Positions 26,462 through 35,423 of a DNA stretch of 64,000 nucleotides are shown in pieces. The position numbers were made by a program, and so were the translations under genes. This DNA is from Amycolatopsis alba DSM 44262 (GTDB lineage: Bacteria; Actinomycetota; Actinomycetes; Mycobacteriales; Pseudonocardiaceae): positions 1,265,021-1,329,020 of the forward strand of contig NZ_KB913032.1 in assembly GCF_000384215.1 (NCBI RefSeq), given 5' to 3'. The stretch's first letter is position 1. The number at the start of each line of letters is the position of its first letter. The notes under the pieces were generated by a model that worked only from the letters and a program-made list of their open reading frames with translations, had not been told where the DNA came from and did not search any database.

Positions 26462-27591
26462 GACTTACGCTCCCAAAAGGCCGGTCCGACAGCCTCGTTG
26501 AAGTCTCCGCGCGCGACCAGGAAGCCATCCTTGTTCACTGTAATCGGAAGCTGGGCCAACGGCCGCGTGGCCGGTCCGAAAATCGGCTTGGCGTAGTGGA
26601 GCGCGTCGAACTGCGACTGGTGGCAGGGGCAGAGGATGCGGTTGGTCCGCTGCTCGTACAGGGAGGTCGGGCAGCCGACGTGGCTGCAGATCTTCGTGTA
26701 CGCGTAGTAGTCGCCGAAGTTGTAATCCTCCTGGTTCGCCCGCTTGACGACCTTGGCGGCGTCGGTCGGGCGGAGGCGGATCAGCATGACGGGGTTGTCG
26801 ACCCGTTTGAAGGCGGCGGACAGCGCGTGCTCGTCCTCCCGCTCCGACTCGCGGAACGGGAACACCGTCTCCATCGCGCCCGCGTCGAGATCCTCGACCC
26901 TGACCAGGGAGATCTCTTTCGGACGGCCGGTGTTGCGCCGCAGGAAGACCTCTTCCTCCGGGAAGTTCTTCTTCCAGCCCGAGTGCCACAGCGAGTCGCG
27001 GCCTTCGGTGTCCTTCCAGGGGTCCTTGATGAAGGACGCCACCGGCAGGGCGGCCACGGCGAGACCGAGCACACCGGCACCGGCGCCCGCGGACCGCTTG
27101 ATCAGCGACCGGCGCGCGATGGTGCTGTGGCTGCCCGAGTGGGCCAGCTGGGCGAGGATGGTGGCCTTGTCGACCTCTTTCGACCCGCCGTCCCCGCGCT
27201 CCTGCACCGCGACCTCGGCCGGGATGAACTTCTTGGTGTAGAGGACCGCTCCGATGCCGAGACTGAGCACGGCGAGCCCGAGCGTGATCCCGAGCAGCGG
27301 CGTGTAGAGCGTGTACAGCGTGTAACCGTGCGTACCCGGCTCCGTGTACTCGAACCACTTCGGCCAGGCGACGATCACGACGAACGCGAGGCCGGACAGC
27401 GCGGCCAGCACGAACCAGAGTGCGACGGAGCGCTCAGCGCGCTTCTCCGCCTTCGTCCCCTCGACCGGCCACGGCGTCGGGTACTCCACGATCTCGACAC
27501 CGTCGAGCGCGGTACCCAGCTTCACCAGCTGGTCGCGATCCATGTCCGCCAACTCCGCCTCTGTCGGCGGCTTCGGCCCTTCGGCGCTCAT
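26458..27591 (-). CDS. qcrA: Rieske iron-sulfur subunit of cytochrome bcc complex
   Basis: 377 residues. Three membrane segments in the N-terminal half (about 55-80, 95-115, 165-190), characteristic of actinobacterial QcrA. The Rieske [2Fe-2S] site has CSHVGC (Cys302, His304) and CPCHQSQFD (Cys321, His324) with Cys307 and Cys323 for the disulfide. The [20 protein letters not shown] segment before the third helix resembles a twin-arginine signal. ATG 27591 overlaps the qcrC stop as ATGA. Confidence 0.96.
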   Translation of the reverse strand: MSAEGPKPPTEAELADMDRDQLVKLGTALDGVEIVEYPTPWPVEGTKAEKRAERSVALWFVLAALSGLAFVVIVAWPKWFEYTEPGTHGYTLYTLYTPLLGITLGLAVLSLGIGAVLYTKKFIPAEVAVQERGDGGSKEVDKATILAQLAHSGSHSTIARRSLIKRSAGAGAGVLGLAVAALPVASFIKDPWKDTEGRDSLWHSGWKKNFPEEEVFLRRNTGRPKEISLVRVEDLDAGAMETVFPFRESEREDEHALSAAFKRVDNPVMLIRLRPTDAAKVVKRANQEDYNFGDYYAYTKICSHVGCPTSLYEQRTNRILCPCHQSQFDALHYAKPIFGPATRPLAQLPITVNKDGFLVARGDFNEAVGPAFWERKS

Positions 27592-28406
27592 GCCTTCGAT
27601 CCAATCCACAACGTCACGCCGATCAGCGCGGCGATCCCGACGATCCACGCGATCGCGCCCTCCGAGGCCGGGCCAATACCGCCGAGCGAGCTACCGCCGG
27701 GTGAGTTGTTCCCGTGACTCACGGACTTCACGAACGCGATGATGTCCTTCTTCTCCTCCGGCGACAGCTGCCGGTCGGAGAACTTGGGCATGTTCTGCGG
27801 CCCGGTGAGCATCGCGGTGTAGATCTGCTCTTCCGTGGCCGGGTCCAGGTTCGGGGCGAACTTGCCCGACGAGAGCGCGCCGCCGCGGCCGGTGAAGCCG
27901 TGGCAGGAGGCGCAGTTGAGGCGGAAGAGCTCGCTGCCGCGCGCGACGTCGTCGCCGCGCAGCGCGTCGCCCTTCTCGGTGGGACGCTGCGCGCCGCCAC
28001 CGTTGGCCTGGATGTAGGCGCCCAGGGCGTTGATCTCAGCCTCGGACAGCTTCGGCGGCTTCCGCTGCGCCTGGGCTTCCTGGCGCACCGCGGGCATGCG
28101 GCCGGTCGAGGTCTGGAAGTACACGGCCGCGTCGCCGATGCCGATGAGGCTCGGGCCACGGTCGGTGACACCTTCGAGCTTCGGCCCGTGACATTCGATA
28201 CACGTGTTGTTGTAGAGCTTCTCGCCCTCACGCAGGAGGGCGGACTCGCCCTGCGCCTGCGCGGTCTGCGGCTCCGGCGCGAAAACGGCGTACAGCCCGC
28301 CCACGCTCAGGAGCGCGATCCCGAGCGCCAGCGCGCCGGCGAACCGCCTGCGTGCCTTCGACCGCTTGCGGAAGCGGCGCTCCGTGTCGTTCTTGCTGGA
28401 GGTCAT
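27588..28406 (-). CDS. qcrC: Diheme cytochrome c subunit of bcc complex
   Basis: 272 residues. An N-terminal membrane anchor ([20 protein letters not shown]), then two cytochrome c domains with CIECH (about residues 69-73) and CASCH (about 164-168), and a C-terminal membrane helix ([20 protein letters not shown]). It passes electrons within the bcc-aa3 supercomplex without a soluble cytochrome c. Starts 55 bp after ctaE. Confidence 0.97.
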   Translation of the reverse strand: MTSSKNDTERRFRKRSKARRRFAGALALGIALLSVGGLYAVFAPEPQTAQAQGESALLREGEKLYNNTCIECHGPKLEGVTDRGPSLIGIGDAAVYFQTSTGRMPAVRQEAQAQRKPPKLSEAEINALGAYIQANGGGAQRPTEKGDALRGDDVARGSELFRLNCASCHGFTGRGGALSSGKFAPNLDPATEEQIYTAMLTGPQNMPKFSDRQLSPEEKKDIIAFVKSVSHGNNSPGGSSLGGIGPASEGAIAWIVGIAALIGVTLWIGSKA

Positions 28407-28461
28407 CTTGCGGCAACCCTTGCTGTCAGTTCAGGCCGATAGGTCGTGGTGGCGGCTTCGT

Positions 28462-29085
28462 TCACGGAAGGATGTAGATCACCGCGAACAGACCCACCCA
28501 CACGATGTCGACGAAGTGCCAGTAGTACGACACGACGATCGCCGAGGTGGCCTGGGCCGGGGTGAACTTGCTCAGCTTGGTGCGGATGAGCAGGTACACG
28601 AACGCGATGAGCCCGCCGATGACGTGCAGGCCGTGGAACCCGGTCGCGAGGAAGAAGACCGTGCCGAACGGGCCGGACGGGATCGTCATCCCCTCGTCGA
28701 TCAGGTGGAGGTACTCGTAACCCTGGCCGCCGACGAAGATCGCGCCCATGATCAACGTGATGATGTACCAGCGGCGCAAGCCGAAGACGTCACCCTTTTC
28801 GGCGGCGAACACGCCGAACTGGCAAGTGAACGAGGACGCCACGAGGATCACCGTGAACGGGATCGCGAGGCCGACGTTCAACTCGAAGGGCTCACCGTGC
28901 AGCGGCGGCGGCCACTGGCCGGTCGCGTTCTGCGCCTTCACGGTGAAGAACATGGCGAACAGTCCGGCGAAGAACATCAGTTCGCTGGACAGCCACACGA
29001 TGGTGCCGACACTGACCATGTTCGGCCGGTTCAGCGAGTGGACCCGCTGGCTGATGGTGGGAGCTGCCGTTGTCACGCGTCGCAT
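28462..29085 (-). CDS. ctaE: Cytochrome aa3 oxidase subunit III
   Basis: 207 residues with five predicted membrane helices. Conserved subunit III stretches: [35 protein letters not shown] and [20 protein letters not shown] at the end. ATG 29085 or GTG 29076 may be the start. First gene of the qcr operon and divergent from 29181. Confidence 0.96.
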   Translation of the reverse strand: MRRVTTAAPTISQRVHSLNRPNMVSVGTIVWLSSELMFFAGLFAMFFTVKAQNATGQWPPPLHGEPFELNVGLAIPFTVILVASSFTCQFGVFAAEKGDVFGLRRWYIITLIMGAIFVGGQGYEYLHLIDEGMTIPSGPFGTVFFLATGFHGLHVIGGLIAFVYLLIRTKLSKFTPAQATSAIVVSYYWHFVDIVWVGLFAVIYILP

Positions 29086-29180
29086 TATGTCCTCTCACGC
29101 ATGGGGCCCGCCGGGTGGGTCCACGGCAAGTCGCGTGCGTGTCGGGTCACATCTGAACGAAAGTGGGAACCGGGCTACTC

Positions 29181-29597
29181 ATGGGTTTACTAGATCGGCT
29201 TCGTGACCTGGTCAAGAAGCCGAAGATCCCTGGTCTGACGATCGACACGCCCGGCGTGGAGATCGTCGCGGAGGCTTTCGATCCGGCCGAGGCGGATTCT
29301 TCGGTGCTCGCGAGATCACCCGCTTGGGTCGCCGAAGCACCGGCGATCCTGCGCCATCACTTGAAACTTCCGCCCGAAAAGGTGGCGGAGGCGGCCTCGA
29401 TCCTCGCCCAGGACGGCTGGGAGCTGCGAGAACAGGGACCGGACGGCGACCTGACGCTGGCGCACGCCCTGCGCGTCCAGACCCTCGACGCGCTGCACTG
29501 CGCGCAGGAACGGTCGCGGATGGCGGGGCTCGCGCAGCGGCTCGGCGGGGATTCGGCGGGCTGGGACGCGCTCCAGCCGTCGGGTGCGTCCACGTGA
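29181..29597 (+). CDS. Hypothetical protein
   Basis: 138 residues; not recognised. Basic amphipathic start MGLLDRLRDLVKKPKIPGL, then a Glu/Ala-rich part with helix HHLKLPPEKVAEAASILAQ that is followed by DGWELREQGPDGD, suggesting a small helical/αβ fold. The ATG at 29181 was chosen over a GTG six codons upstream by codon pattern. Divergent from ctaE; followed by the receiver-like gene 61 bp on. Confidence 0.65.
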   Translation: MGLLDRLRDLVKKPKIPGLTIDTPGVEIVAEAFDPAEADSSVLARSPAWVAEAPAILRHHLKLPPEKVAEAASILAQDGWELREQGPDGDLTLAHALRVQTLDALHCAQERSRMAGLAQRLGGDSAGWDALQPSGAST

Positions 29598-29658
29598 CGT
29601 CGGTCATGGCGGATAACATCGCGGGGTCGACATGACTAGACGAGGCGGAGGCGCGCTC

Positions 29659-30069
29659 ATGGGCGAGCAGGCGATGCGGATCCTGGTGTTCAGCCACAAG
29701 GCGGAGGTGCGCGAGGCGATCATCAACGCCATCGGCCGCAGGCCCGCCGCCGACCTCGGCCGGGTGGACTACACCGAGGCGTCCGGCATCTCCGAGGTAC
29801 TCGTCGAGATGGACGCGGGCAACGTGGACCTGGCCATCCTCGACGGCGAGGCGCAGCCGACCGGCGGCATCGGGCTGACCCGTCAGCTGAAGAACGAGAT
29901 CGAGGATTGTCCCCCGATCGTGGTCTCGGTGCGGCGCAAGGACGACCGCTGGCTGGCGACCTGGTCGCAGGCCGACGCGGTGCTGGTCCACCCGCTCGAC
30001 CCGCTGACCGCCGCCGAGACGGTCGCCGACGTGCTGCGCGCCCGCCGGGTGCCGGTCGTGCACGGCTGA
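29659..30069 (+). CDS. Response-regulator receiver-like protein
   Basis: 136 residues, about one receiver domain and no output domain. Start MRILVFSHKAEVREAI resembles the first strand and helix, and VDLAILDGEAQPTGG places D62 at the phosphorylation position; a lysine-containing strand follows. The first acidic pair is absent (FSHK), so phosphorylation is doubtful. GGAGG-like GGCGGAGG precedes the ATG at 29659. It ends 4 bp before trpD. Confidence 0.7.
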   Translation: MGEQAMRILVFSHKAEVREAIINAIGRRPAADLGRVDYTEASGISEVLVEMDAGNVDLAILDGEAQPTGGIGLTRQLKNEIEDCPPIVVSVRRKDDRWLATWSQADAVLVHPLDPLTAAETVADVLRARRVPVVHG

Positions 30070-30073
30070 GCCG

Positions 30074-31108
30074 ATGAGCGCGGCCGTCAACAAGACCTGG
30101 CCGTCCCTGCTCAATCAGCTCATCGCGCGCGCGGACCTGTCCGAAGAGGACACCGCGTGGGCGATGGACCAGATCATGAGCGGGGCGGCGACGCCCTCCC
30201 AGATCGCCGGATTCGCCGTCGCGCTGCGTGCGAAGGGTGAGACACCGGCGGAGATCTCCGGGATGGCCGACGCCATGCTGGCGCACGCCAAACGGGTGAC
30301 GATCGACAGACCGTCGGTGGACATCGTCGGCACCGGCGGCGACCGGTCCAATTCGGTCAACATCTCCACCATGGCCACGGTGGTGACGGCCGCGGCCGGT
30401 GCCCCGGTGGCCAAGCACGGCAACCGGAGCGCGTCGTCGAAATCCGGCGCGGCCGACGTGCTGGAGGAGCTGGGCGTCATCATCGACCTGCCGCCCGAGA
30501 CGGTCCAGCGCAGCGTGAACGAACTGGGCATCGGCTTCTGCTTCGCGCCGAAGTTCCACCCCGCCCTGCGCCACGCCGGCCCGACGCGCGGCGAACTCGG
30601 CGTGCCGACGACGTTCAACCTGCTGGGCCCGCTGACCAACCCCGCGCAACCGCGCAGTTCGCTGATCGGCTGCGCGTACCCGGACAAGACGCGTGTGCTG
30701 GCCGAAGTGTTCGCGCGGCGCGGGATGACCGTGCTGCTCGTCCGCGGCGACGACGGGCTCGACGAGATCACCACCACGACCACCAGTTCGGTGTGGGTGG
30801 TCTCCGGCGGCGAGATCACCGAGCGCAGCTTCGACCCTTCGTCGCTGGGCATCGCGCGAGCGACCGCGGAAGACCTGCGCGGCGGCGACGCGGCGCACAA
30901 CGCCGAGGTGTTCCGCCAGGTGATGGCCGGGAAGGCCGGGCCGGTGCGGGACGCGGTACTGCTCAACTCGGCGGCCGCGCTCGCGGCTTTCGCCGGGTTC
31001 TCGGGATCGTTGGAAGACGATCTGGCGGCCGGGCTCGCGCGGGCGGCCTCGGCCATCGATTCGGGTGCGGCGGCCGATCTGCTGAACCGGTGGATCGCCT
31101 TCGCCTGA
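30074..31108 (+). CDS. trpD: Anthranilate phosphoribosyltransferase
   Basis: Transfers phosphoribosyl from PRPP to anthranilate in tryptophan synthesis. 344 residues. The PRPP loop VDIVGTGGDRSNSVNIST (about 82-99), the KHGNRSASSKSGAADVLE segment and FCFAPKFHPALRHAGPTR are typical. Start ATG 4 bp after the receiver-like gene, likely coupled. No other trp genes are in the window. Confidence 0.96.
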   Translation: MSAAVNKTWPSLLNQLIARADLSEEDTAWAMDQIMSGAATPSQIAGFAVALRAKGETPAEISGMADAMLAHAKRVTIDRPSVDIVGTGGDRSNSVNISTMATVVTAAAGAPVAKHGNRSASSKSGAADVLEELGVIIDLPPETVQRSVNELGIGFCFAPKFHPALRHAGPTRGELGVPTTFNLLGPLTNPAQPRSSLIGCAYPDKTRVLAEVFARRGMTVLLVRGDDGLDEITTTTTSSVWVVSGGEITERSFDPSSLGIARATAEDLRGGDAAHNAEVFRQVMAGKAGPVRDAVLLNSAAALAAFAGFSGSLEDDLAAGLARAASAIDSGAAADLLNRWIAFA

Positions 31109-31157
31109 CCCGCGGGCGCGCGTTTCGTCCTACCGACGGCGGCGCGCTGGCTTCGGG

Positions 31158-31240
31158 GTTGCGAAAGCCACTTTCACAACCTTCAGCGTTGCGAAAGTGG
31201 CTTTCACAACCTTCAGCGTTGCGAAAGTGGCTTTCACAAC
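31158..31240. repeat. Hairpin element with duplicated half (23-7-23-7-23)
   Basis: Arm GTTGCGAAAGCCACTTTC... at 31158-31180, its complement-type arm at 31188-31210, and an exact second copy of the latter at 31218-31240. The 30-bp unit starting CTTCAGCGTTGCGAAAGTGG occurs twice in a row (31181-31210, 31211-31240). Lies after trpD in a convergent gap. Confidence 0.9.
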
Positions 31241-31299
31241 ACGGTTTCCCACCAGACCGCCCTGGGTCGAGGGCGCCGCGGCTCCTGGGCAAAGCAGGC

Positions 31300-31352
31300 G
31301 TCGCGAAAGCCACTTTCGCGACGTCTGATGTCCCGAAAGTGGCTTTCGCGAC
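31300..31352. repeat. 23-7-23 hairpin, GAAAGCCACTTTC class
   Basis: GTCGCGAAAGCCACTTTCGC + GAC, loop GTCTGAT, complement with one mismatch. Second element in the trpD/GlxA convergent gap; may end the minus-strand transcript of the regulator gene. Confidence 0.88.
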
Positions 31353-31395
31353 ATGATCGCCGGGACAGGGCGGCCAGGCACGACCACCCGACCGG

Positions 31396-32358
31396 TCACG
31401 AAGCGGTGCTGAACCGCGCCCGGTAAGCCGTGGGCGTCAGTCCCGTGGCCCGCCGGAGCTGGGTCCGCAGGTTCGCCGCGGTACCGAAACCCGATGCCCG
31501 CGCCACCCGGTCCAGCGGCTCCCCGCGCTCGATCAGCCGGCACGCCAGCGCGATCCGTTCCGTGGTGAGCCACGCCAGCGGTGTCGTCCCCAGTTCGGCG
31601 CGGAACCGCCGGTGCAGCGTCGCCTGGCTGGCCGCCGCCCTGGCGGCGAGGCCGGCGACGGTGAGCGGCCGGTCCAGCCGCTCGCGGGCCCATTCGAGCA
31701 CCGGCGCCAGCGAGGTGTCCGGCGACGGCGGCAGCGGGCGTTCGACGAACTGCCGCTGGCCACCGTCGCGATGGCCGGCGAACACCAGCCTCCTGCTCAC
31801 CGCGTTGGCGATCTCGGCGCCGTGATCACGGCTGATCAGGTGCAGCCCCAGATCGAGCGCGGCCGCGCTGCCCGCCGCGGTCAGGACGTCGCCGTCGTCG
31901 ACGAACAGCACGTCGGGTTCCAGCACCACCTCGGGGAACAGCGTCCGGAACTGCCCGGCCCATTTCCAATGGGTGGTCGCGCGCCGCCCGTCCAGGACGC
32001 CCGCCTGCGCGAGGGTGAAGGCGCCGGTGCAGAAGCTGACCAGCCGGGCACCCCGCGCGGCCGCGGCGCGGATGGCCGCCAGCACCGATTCCCTGACCGG
32101 GGTCTCCGGATCGGGCCGGTTGGGCACGATCACCGTGTCGGCGGCCTCCACGGCTTCGAGCCCGGCGATTCCGGTGACGGTGAACATCCCCAGGTGCATG
32201 CGCACGGACGGTTCGGCGGCGCACAGCGTGAAGCCGTACCAAGGCCGGTCCAGTTCCGGCCGTCGCAGGCCGAAAAGCTCGGCCGCGACACCCATTTCGA
32301 AGGGATTGGACCCCTCGTCGACCAGGACGGCGACCTCATGCGAGGAATCATGCGGCAT
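31396..32358 (-). CDS. GlxA-type transcriptional regulator (DJ-1/PfpI-like + AraC HTH)
   Basis: 320 residues. N-terminal DJ-1/PfpI-like domain (about 8-170: VAVLVDEGSNPFEMGVAAEL, and the nucleophile-position Cys in RLVSFCTGAFTLAQAG) and a C-terminal AraC double helix-turn-helix (about 220-315: LTVAGLAARAAASQATLHRR, ACRLIERGEPLDRVARASGF). Ligand unknown. Diverges from the cupin gene and resembles the regulator on its other side (32803-33765). Confidence 0.9.
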   Translation of the reverse strand: MPHDSSHEVAVLVDEGSNPFEMGVAAELFGLRRPELDRPWYGFTLCAAEPSVRMHLGMFTVTGIAGLEAVEAADTVIVPNRPDPETPVRESVLAAIRAAAARGARLVSFCTGAFTLAQAGVLDGRRATTHWKWAGQFRTLFPEVVLEPDVLFVDDGDVLTAAGSAAALDLGLHLISRDHGAEIANAVSRRLVFAGHRDGGQRQFVERPLPPSPDTSLAPVLEWARERLDRPLTVAGLAARAAASQATLHRRFRAELGTTPLAWLTTERIALACRLIERGEPLDRVARASGFGTAANLRTQLRRATGLTPTAYRARFSTAS

Positions 32359-32410
32359 ATGCGATTCCTAGCACTCACCGCTCGGGCGGTCCAGTGGCCA
32401 GGATCGGGGC

Positions 32411-32806
32411 ATGAGCAAGAAACCGATCGATCTGGAGACCGCGCTGGCCGGGTTCGACGAGATCTGGAGCCCGCGGATCGTCGCCCATGTCAACGACTAC
32501 GACGTCCGCCTCGCCAAGGTCGCCGGCGAGCACGTCTGGCACGTCCACGAGAACACCGACGAGTTCTTCCTCGTCCTCGACGGCACCTTGGACATCGCGT
32601 TGCGCGAAGAGGTGGGCGAACGGGTCGTCACGCTGCCACGGAGCTCGGTGTTCGTCGTGCCGCGCGGGACCTTCCACAAACCGTCCTCGGTGGACGGTGC
32701 GTCATTGCTGCTGTTCGAGCCGACCGGGACGCTCTCCGTCGGCGACGAGCACGACGAGGTCCCGGACCATGTCCAGGTCACCGTCGGACAGGAGATGTCC
32801 TTCTAG
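32411..32806 (+). CDS. Cupin-domain protein
   Basis: 131 residues, single cupin. Motif 1 VWHVHENTDEFFLVLDGTLDI gives two His and a Glu for metal binding; motif 2 VPRGTFHKPSSVDG gives the last His. Substrate unknown. Placed between two GlxA-type regulators; its stop overlaps that of the second regulator (CTAG). Likely the target of one of them. Confidence 0.88.
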   Translation: MSKKPIDLETALAGFDEIWSPRIVAHVNDYDVRLAKVAGEHVWHVHENTDEFFLVLDGTLDIALREEVGERVVTLPRSSVFVVPRGTFHKPSSVDGASLLLFEPTGTLSVGDEHDEVPDHVQVTVGQEMSF

Positions 32807-33765
32807 CCAACGGAAAACGTCCGACGGTAGGCGCTCGGACTGGTCCCGCGGAGTTTGCCGAACTGATGCCGCAGCGCCGCGGCGGAGGCGTATCCGCACG
32901 CGACCGCGATGTCCTCAATGGACATCCGGCCTTCTTCGAGCAGCGACTGCGCGCGATCGAGACGGCGTTCGGTGAGCCATCGGTGCGGGGTCGTCCCGGT
33001 GGCCGCCGAGAACCGGCGCAGGAACGTGCGCTCCCCCAGTCCGCTGCGGCGAGCCAGTTCCGCGACGGTGAACGGCTGATCGAGCCGACGCTCGATCCAT
33101 TCGAGCGCTTCGGCGAGCACGGTGTCGTCCGGCGCGGCGGTCTCCGGAACAGGCGCCTGCACGAACTGCGCCTGCCCGCCGACCCGGTGCGGCGCCGCGA
33201 CCATCCGCCTCGCCAGCGCGGTGGCCGCGGCGACACCGCGGAGTTCGCGCACCAGATGCAGGCACAAGTCGACGGCGGCGACGGTCCCCGCGCTGGTGAG
33301 GACGCCCCCGTCGTCGACGTACAACGCCTTCGGGTCGACCTTCGCCGTCGGGAAACGCGATCGGAACTCCTGTTCGTAGACCCAGTGCACGGTGCAGTTG
33401 CGCCCGTCGAGAAGTCCCGCGTAGCCGAGCGAGAAGACACCCGCGCAGAAGCCCGCGACCCAGGCACCCCGGCCCGCCGCGTCGCGCAGGACCTCGATGA
33501 CCGGTTCCGGCGGGCTCGCGCTGCGCGGCGCGCAGGTCGGGACGATCAGCAGGTCCGCGGACGCCGCGAAGTCCAGGCTCTCCAGCCCGTCGAGCCCGAA
33601 ACCGGACCAGCTCAGGACGTTCTCGCCGCCGGGCGAACAGACCGCGAAGTCCCAGCCCTCGATGCCGTCGGCACTGCGATCGGTGCCGAAGACCTCACAC
33701 GCGACGCCGAGTTCGAACGGCGAGACGTGATCGGCGAGCACCACCGCGACCTTCTTCACATCCAT
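32803..33765 (-). CDS. Second GlxA-type regulator (DJ-1/PfpI-like + AraC HTH)
   Basis: 320 residues with the same layout as 31396-32358: DJ-1/PfpI-like domain (VAVVLADHVSPFELGVACEV; WVAGFCAGVFSLGYAG with the Cys) and AraC HTH (FTVAELARRSGLGERTFLRR; MSIEDIAVACGYASAAALRH). Divergent from the EamA transporter 82 bp away, which may be its target. Tail-to-tail 4-bp overlap with the cupin gene. Confidence 0.9.
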   Translation of the reverse strand: MDVKKVAVVLADHVSPFELGVACEVFGTDRSADGIEGWDFAVCSPGGENVLSWSGFGLDGLESLDFAASADLLIVPTCAPRSASPPEPVIEVLRDAAGRGAWVAGFCAGVFSLGYAGLLDGRNCTVHWVYEQEFRSRFPTAKVDPKALYVDDGGVLTSAGTVAAVDLCLHLVRELRGVAAATALARRMVAAPHRVGGQAQFVQAPVPETAAPDDTVLAEALEWIERRLDQPFTVAELARRSGLGERTFLRRFSAATGTTPHRWLTERRLDRAQSLLEEGRMSIEDIAVACGYASAAALRHQFGKLRGTSPSAYRRTFSVG

Positions 33766-33847
33766 TCCGGCAGTGTGTCACAAGTTTTGCGGTCGATGTC
33801 ATCTCTGACACTGGTCGAGTGTGGGCGCGAAGGCGAAAGTGGTGCCC

Positions 33848-34750
33848 ATGAACAAGAACAACCCCCTGCTCCAGTGGACGGCCGCGATGGCGCTGTCCGG
33901 CACGATCGGCGCCGTCGTCCTGGAAAGCGGCGCCGACGCGCCCGCCGTGGCGTTCGCGAGGAGTCTCGTCGGCGGTCTGCTGCTCGTGGTGTGGAGCGCC
34001 GCTCGCGGGTGGCTCCGCCCCTGGACACTCACCCGCCGCGACCTGCTGCTCGCCATCCTCGGCGGGCTGTTCCTGGTCGGGAACTGGGTACTGCTGTTCG
34101 CTTCGTACGCGCTGTCGTCGATCTCGGTCAGCACGGTCGTGTACCACACGCAGCCGCTGATGCTGGTCGGTCTCGCGGCGGCGTTCCTCGGCGAGAAAAT
34201 GGCGAAGAGCCAGCTGATCCGGGCGCTGATCGCGTTCGGCGGGGTGACGCTCATCTCGCTGTCCGCGCACGGTGCCGACGGCAAACCCGTGCGGCTCGAA
34301 GGCATCGCGCTCGCCCTGGGCGCGGCCGCGCTCTACGCCGGTGCTTCGTTCGTCGCGAAGCAGCTCAAACACCTGCGCCCGCACGTCCTGGCGGCCGTCC
34401 AGCTCGTGACCGGCACGATCGTGCTCGCACCCGCGCTGCTGGTCACACCGCTGCCCACGGACACTTCGGGGCTGCTGTGGCTGGTCCTGCTGGGAACGGT
34501 GCACACCGCGCTGATGTACGTCCTGATGTACGCGAGCATCGGGAAGCTGCCGACCACGACGGTGGCGCTGCTGTCCTACGTCTATCCCGTGGTCGCGGTG
34601 GTGGTGGACGTCCTCGCCTACGGGCACCGGCCGACCTGGCCGGAAGGCTTGGGGATGCTGGCCGTCCTGGCGGCCGCCCTCGCCCCGAAACGCACGGCCA
34701 AGCCGGCGGCGGCCGGTCGCTCCGTCCAATCACGCGTGTCGTCCACCTGA
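33848..34750 (+). CDS. EamA/DMT-family transporter
   Basis: 300 residues, ten predicted membrane helices in two EamA halves (first half ends near AFLGEKMAKSQLIRALIAFG, second near GTVHTALMYVLMYASIGKLP). Such proteins export metabolites or amino acids; the substrate is unknown. Start ATG 33848. The last residues (SVQSRVSST) are encoded by the start of a 21-nt tandem repeat, so the C terminus has been reshaped by the repeat. Confidence 0.88.
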   Translation: MNKNNPLLQWTAAMALSGTIGAVVLESGADAPAVAFARSLVGGLLLVVWSAARGWLRPWTLTRRDLLLAILGGLFLVGNWVLLFASYALSSISVSTVVYHTQPLMLVGLAAAFLGEKMAKSQLIRALIAFGGVTLISLSAHGADGKPVRLEGIALALGAAALYAGASFVAKQLKHLRPHVLAAVQLVTGTIVLAPALLVTPLPTDTSGLLWLVLLGTVHTALMYVLMYASIGKLPTTTVALLSYVYPVVAVVVDVLAYGHRPTWPEGLGMLAVLAAALAPKRTAKPAAAGRSVQSRVSST

Positions 34751-34776
34751 ACACACGTGTCGTCCACCCAGTCACG
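34735..34776 (+). repeat. Two 21-nt tandem repeats at the EamA 3' end
   Basis: CGTGTCGTCCACC units starting at 34735 and 34756, with a degenerate unit before (34714-34734). Overlaps the EamA stop codon. Same unit as 20937-20999. A partial GGTCGTGAGT box follows at 34800-34809. Confidence 0.75.
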
Positions 34777-34908
34777 CAAAGCACCCACTCGGCCGAGGTG
34801 GTCGTGAGTCCGGTCCGTGCGTTCGCCCCGGACACACCACCAGCCACACCGACCGCGCGTGGCCAAGCCCGAAGTGAGGAAGGTGGCAGTCGCCCAGCTC
34901 GCTCGAAC

Positions 34909-34952
34909 GCGAAAAGCGGCGCCCCGGTCCGAAGACCAAGGCGCCGCTTTCG
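34909..34952 (-). terminator. Terminator after ctaF
   Basis: AAAGCGGCGCC (34913-34923) pairs exactly with GGCGCCGCTTT (34940-34950), loop 16 nt. Lies 12 bp past the ctaF stop. Confidence 0.75.
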
Positions 34953-34963
34953 ACGTCGGAACG

Positions 34964-35383
34964 TCAGTCGTGGTTGGGGCCGGTGTGGTACTCGAACACC
35001 AGCCCGCCGATGGCGACGATCACCAGGCCCAGCGCGATGATCAGCAGCCAGACGTGGAAGAACGCGAGCGCGACACCGGTCAGCGCGGCGGCCGCCGCGA
35101 GAGCGATCGGCCAGTAGCTGCCGGGGCTGAAGAAGCCCAGCTCACCGGCACCGTCACTGATCTCGGCGTCTTCCCGGTCCTCCGGCCGCGGCTCGATGCG
35201 CCGCGCCACGAACTGCAGGTAGCTCCCGGCCAGGAAGGCCAGGCCACCGGTGAGGATCAGGGCCACCACACCGACCGGCTCGACGCCGTCGCGGGTCATC
35301 GTTCCGGTCATGTACGCGTAGATACCCGCCACGATGACGGAGAAGACCGCGACGAGGAAGAAAATCCGTCCTTCGACCTTCAT
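34964..35383 (-). CDS. ctaF: Cytochrome c oxidase subunit IV (actinobacterial)
   Basis: 139 residues with four membrane helices in two pairs (IFFLVAVFSVIVAGIYAYMT, VGVVALILTGGLAFLAGSYL, SYWPIALAAAAALTGVALAF, LLIIALGLVIVAIGGLVFEY). Matches the actinobacterial CtaF family in length and in the FVARRIEPRPEDREDAEI loop. ATG 35383 with GGAG upstream. 40 bp after ctaC on the same strand. Confidence 0.93.
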   Translation of the reverse strand: MKVEGRIFFLVAVFSVIVAGIYAYMTGTMTRDGVEPVGVVALILTGGLAFLAGSYLQFVARRIEPRPEDREDAEISDGAGELGFFSPGSYWPIALAAAAALTGVALAFFHVWLLIIALGLVIVAIGGLVFEYHTGPNHD

Positions 35384-35423
35384 GGACGTTGCCTCACTCC
35401 TGTTTCGGGCTCGAACAGCCGGG

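Noticed and set aside
31612..35040. Long plus-strand open frame of over 1,100 codons
   Set aside because: Runs antisense through two regulator genes with a composition typical of a high-GC shadow; the genes on the other strand have clear domains.
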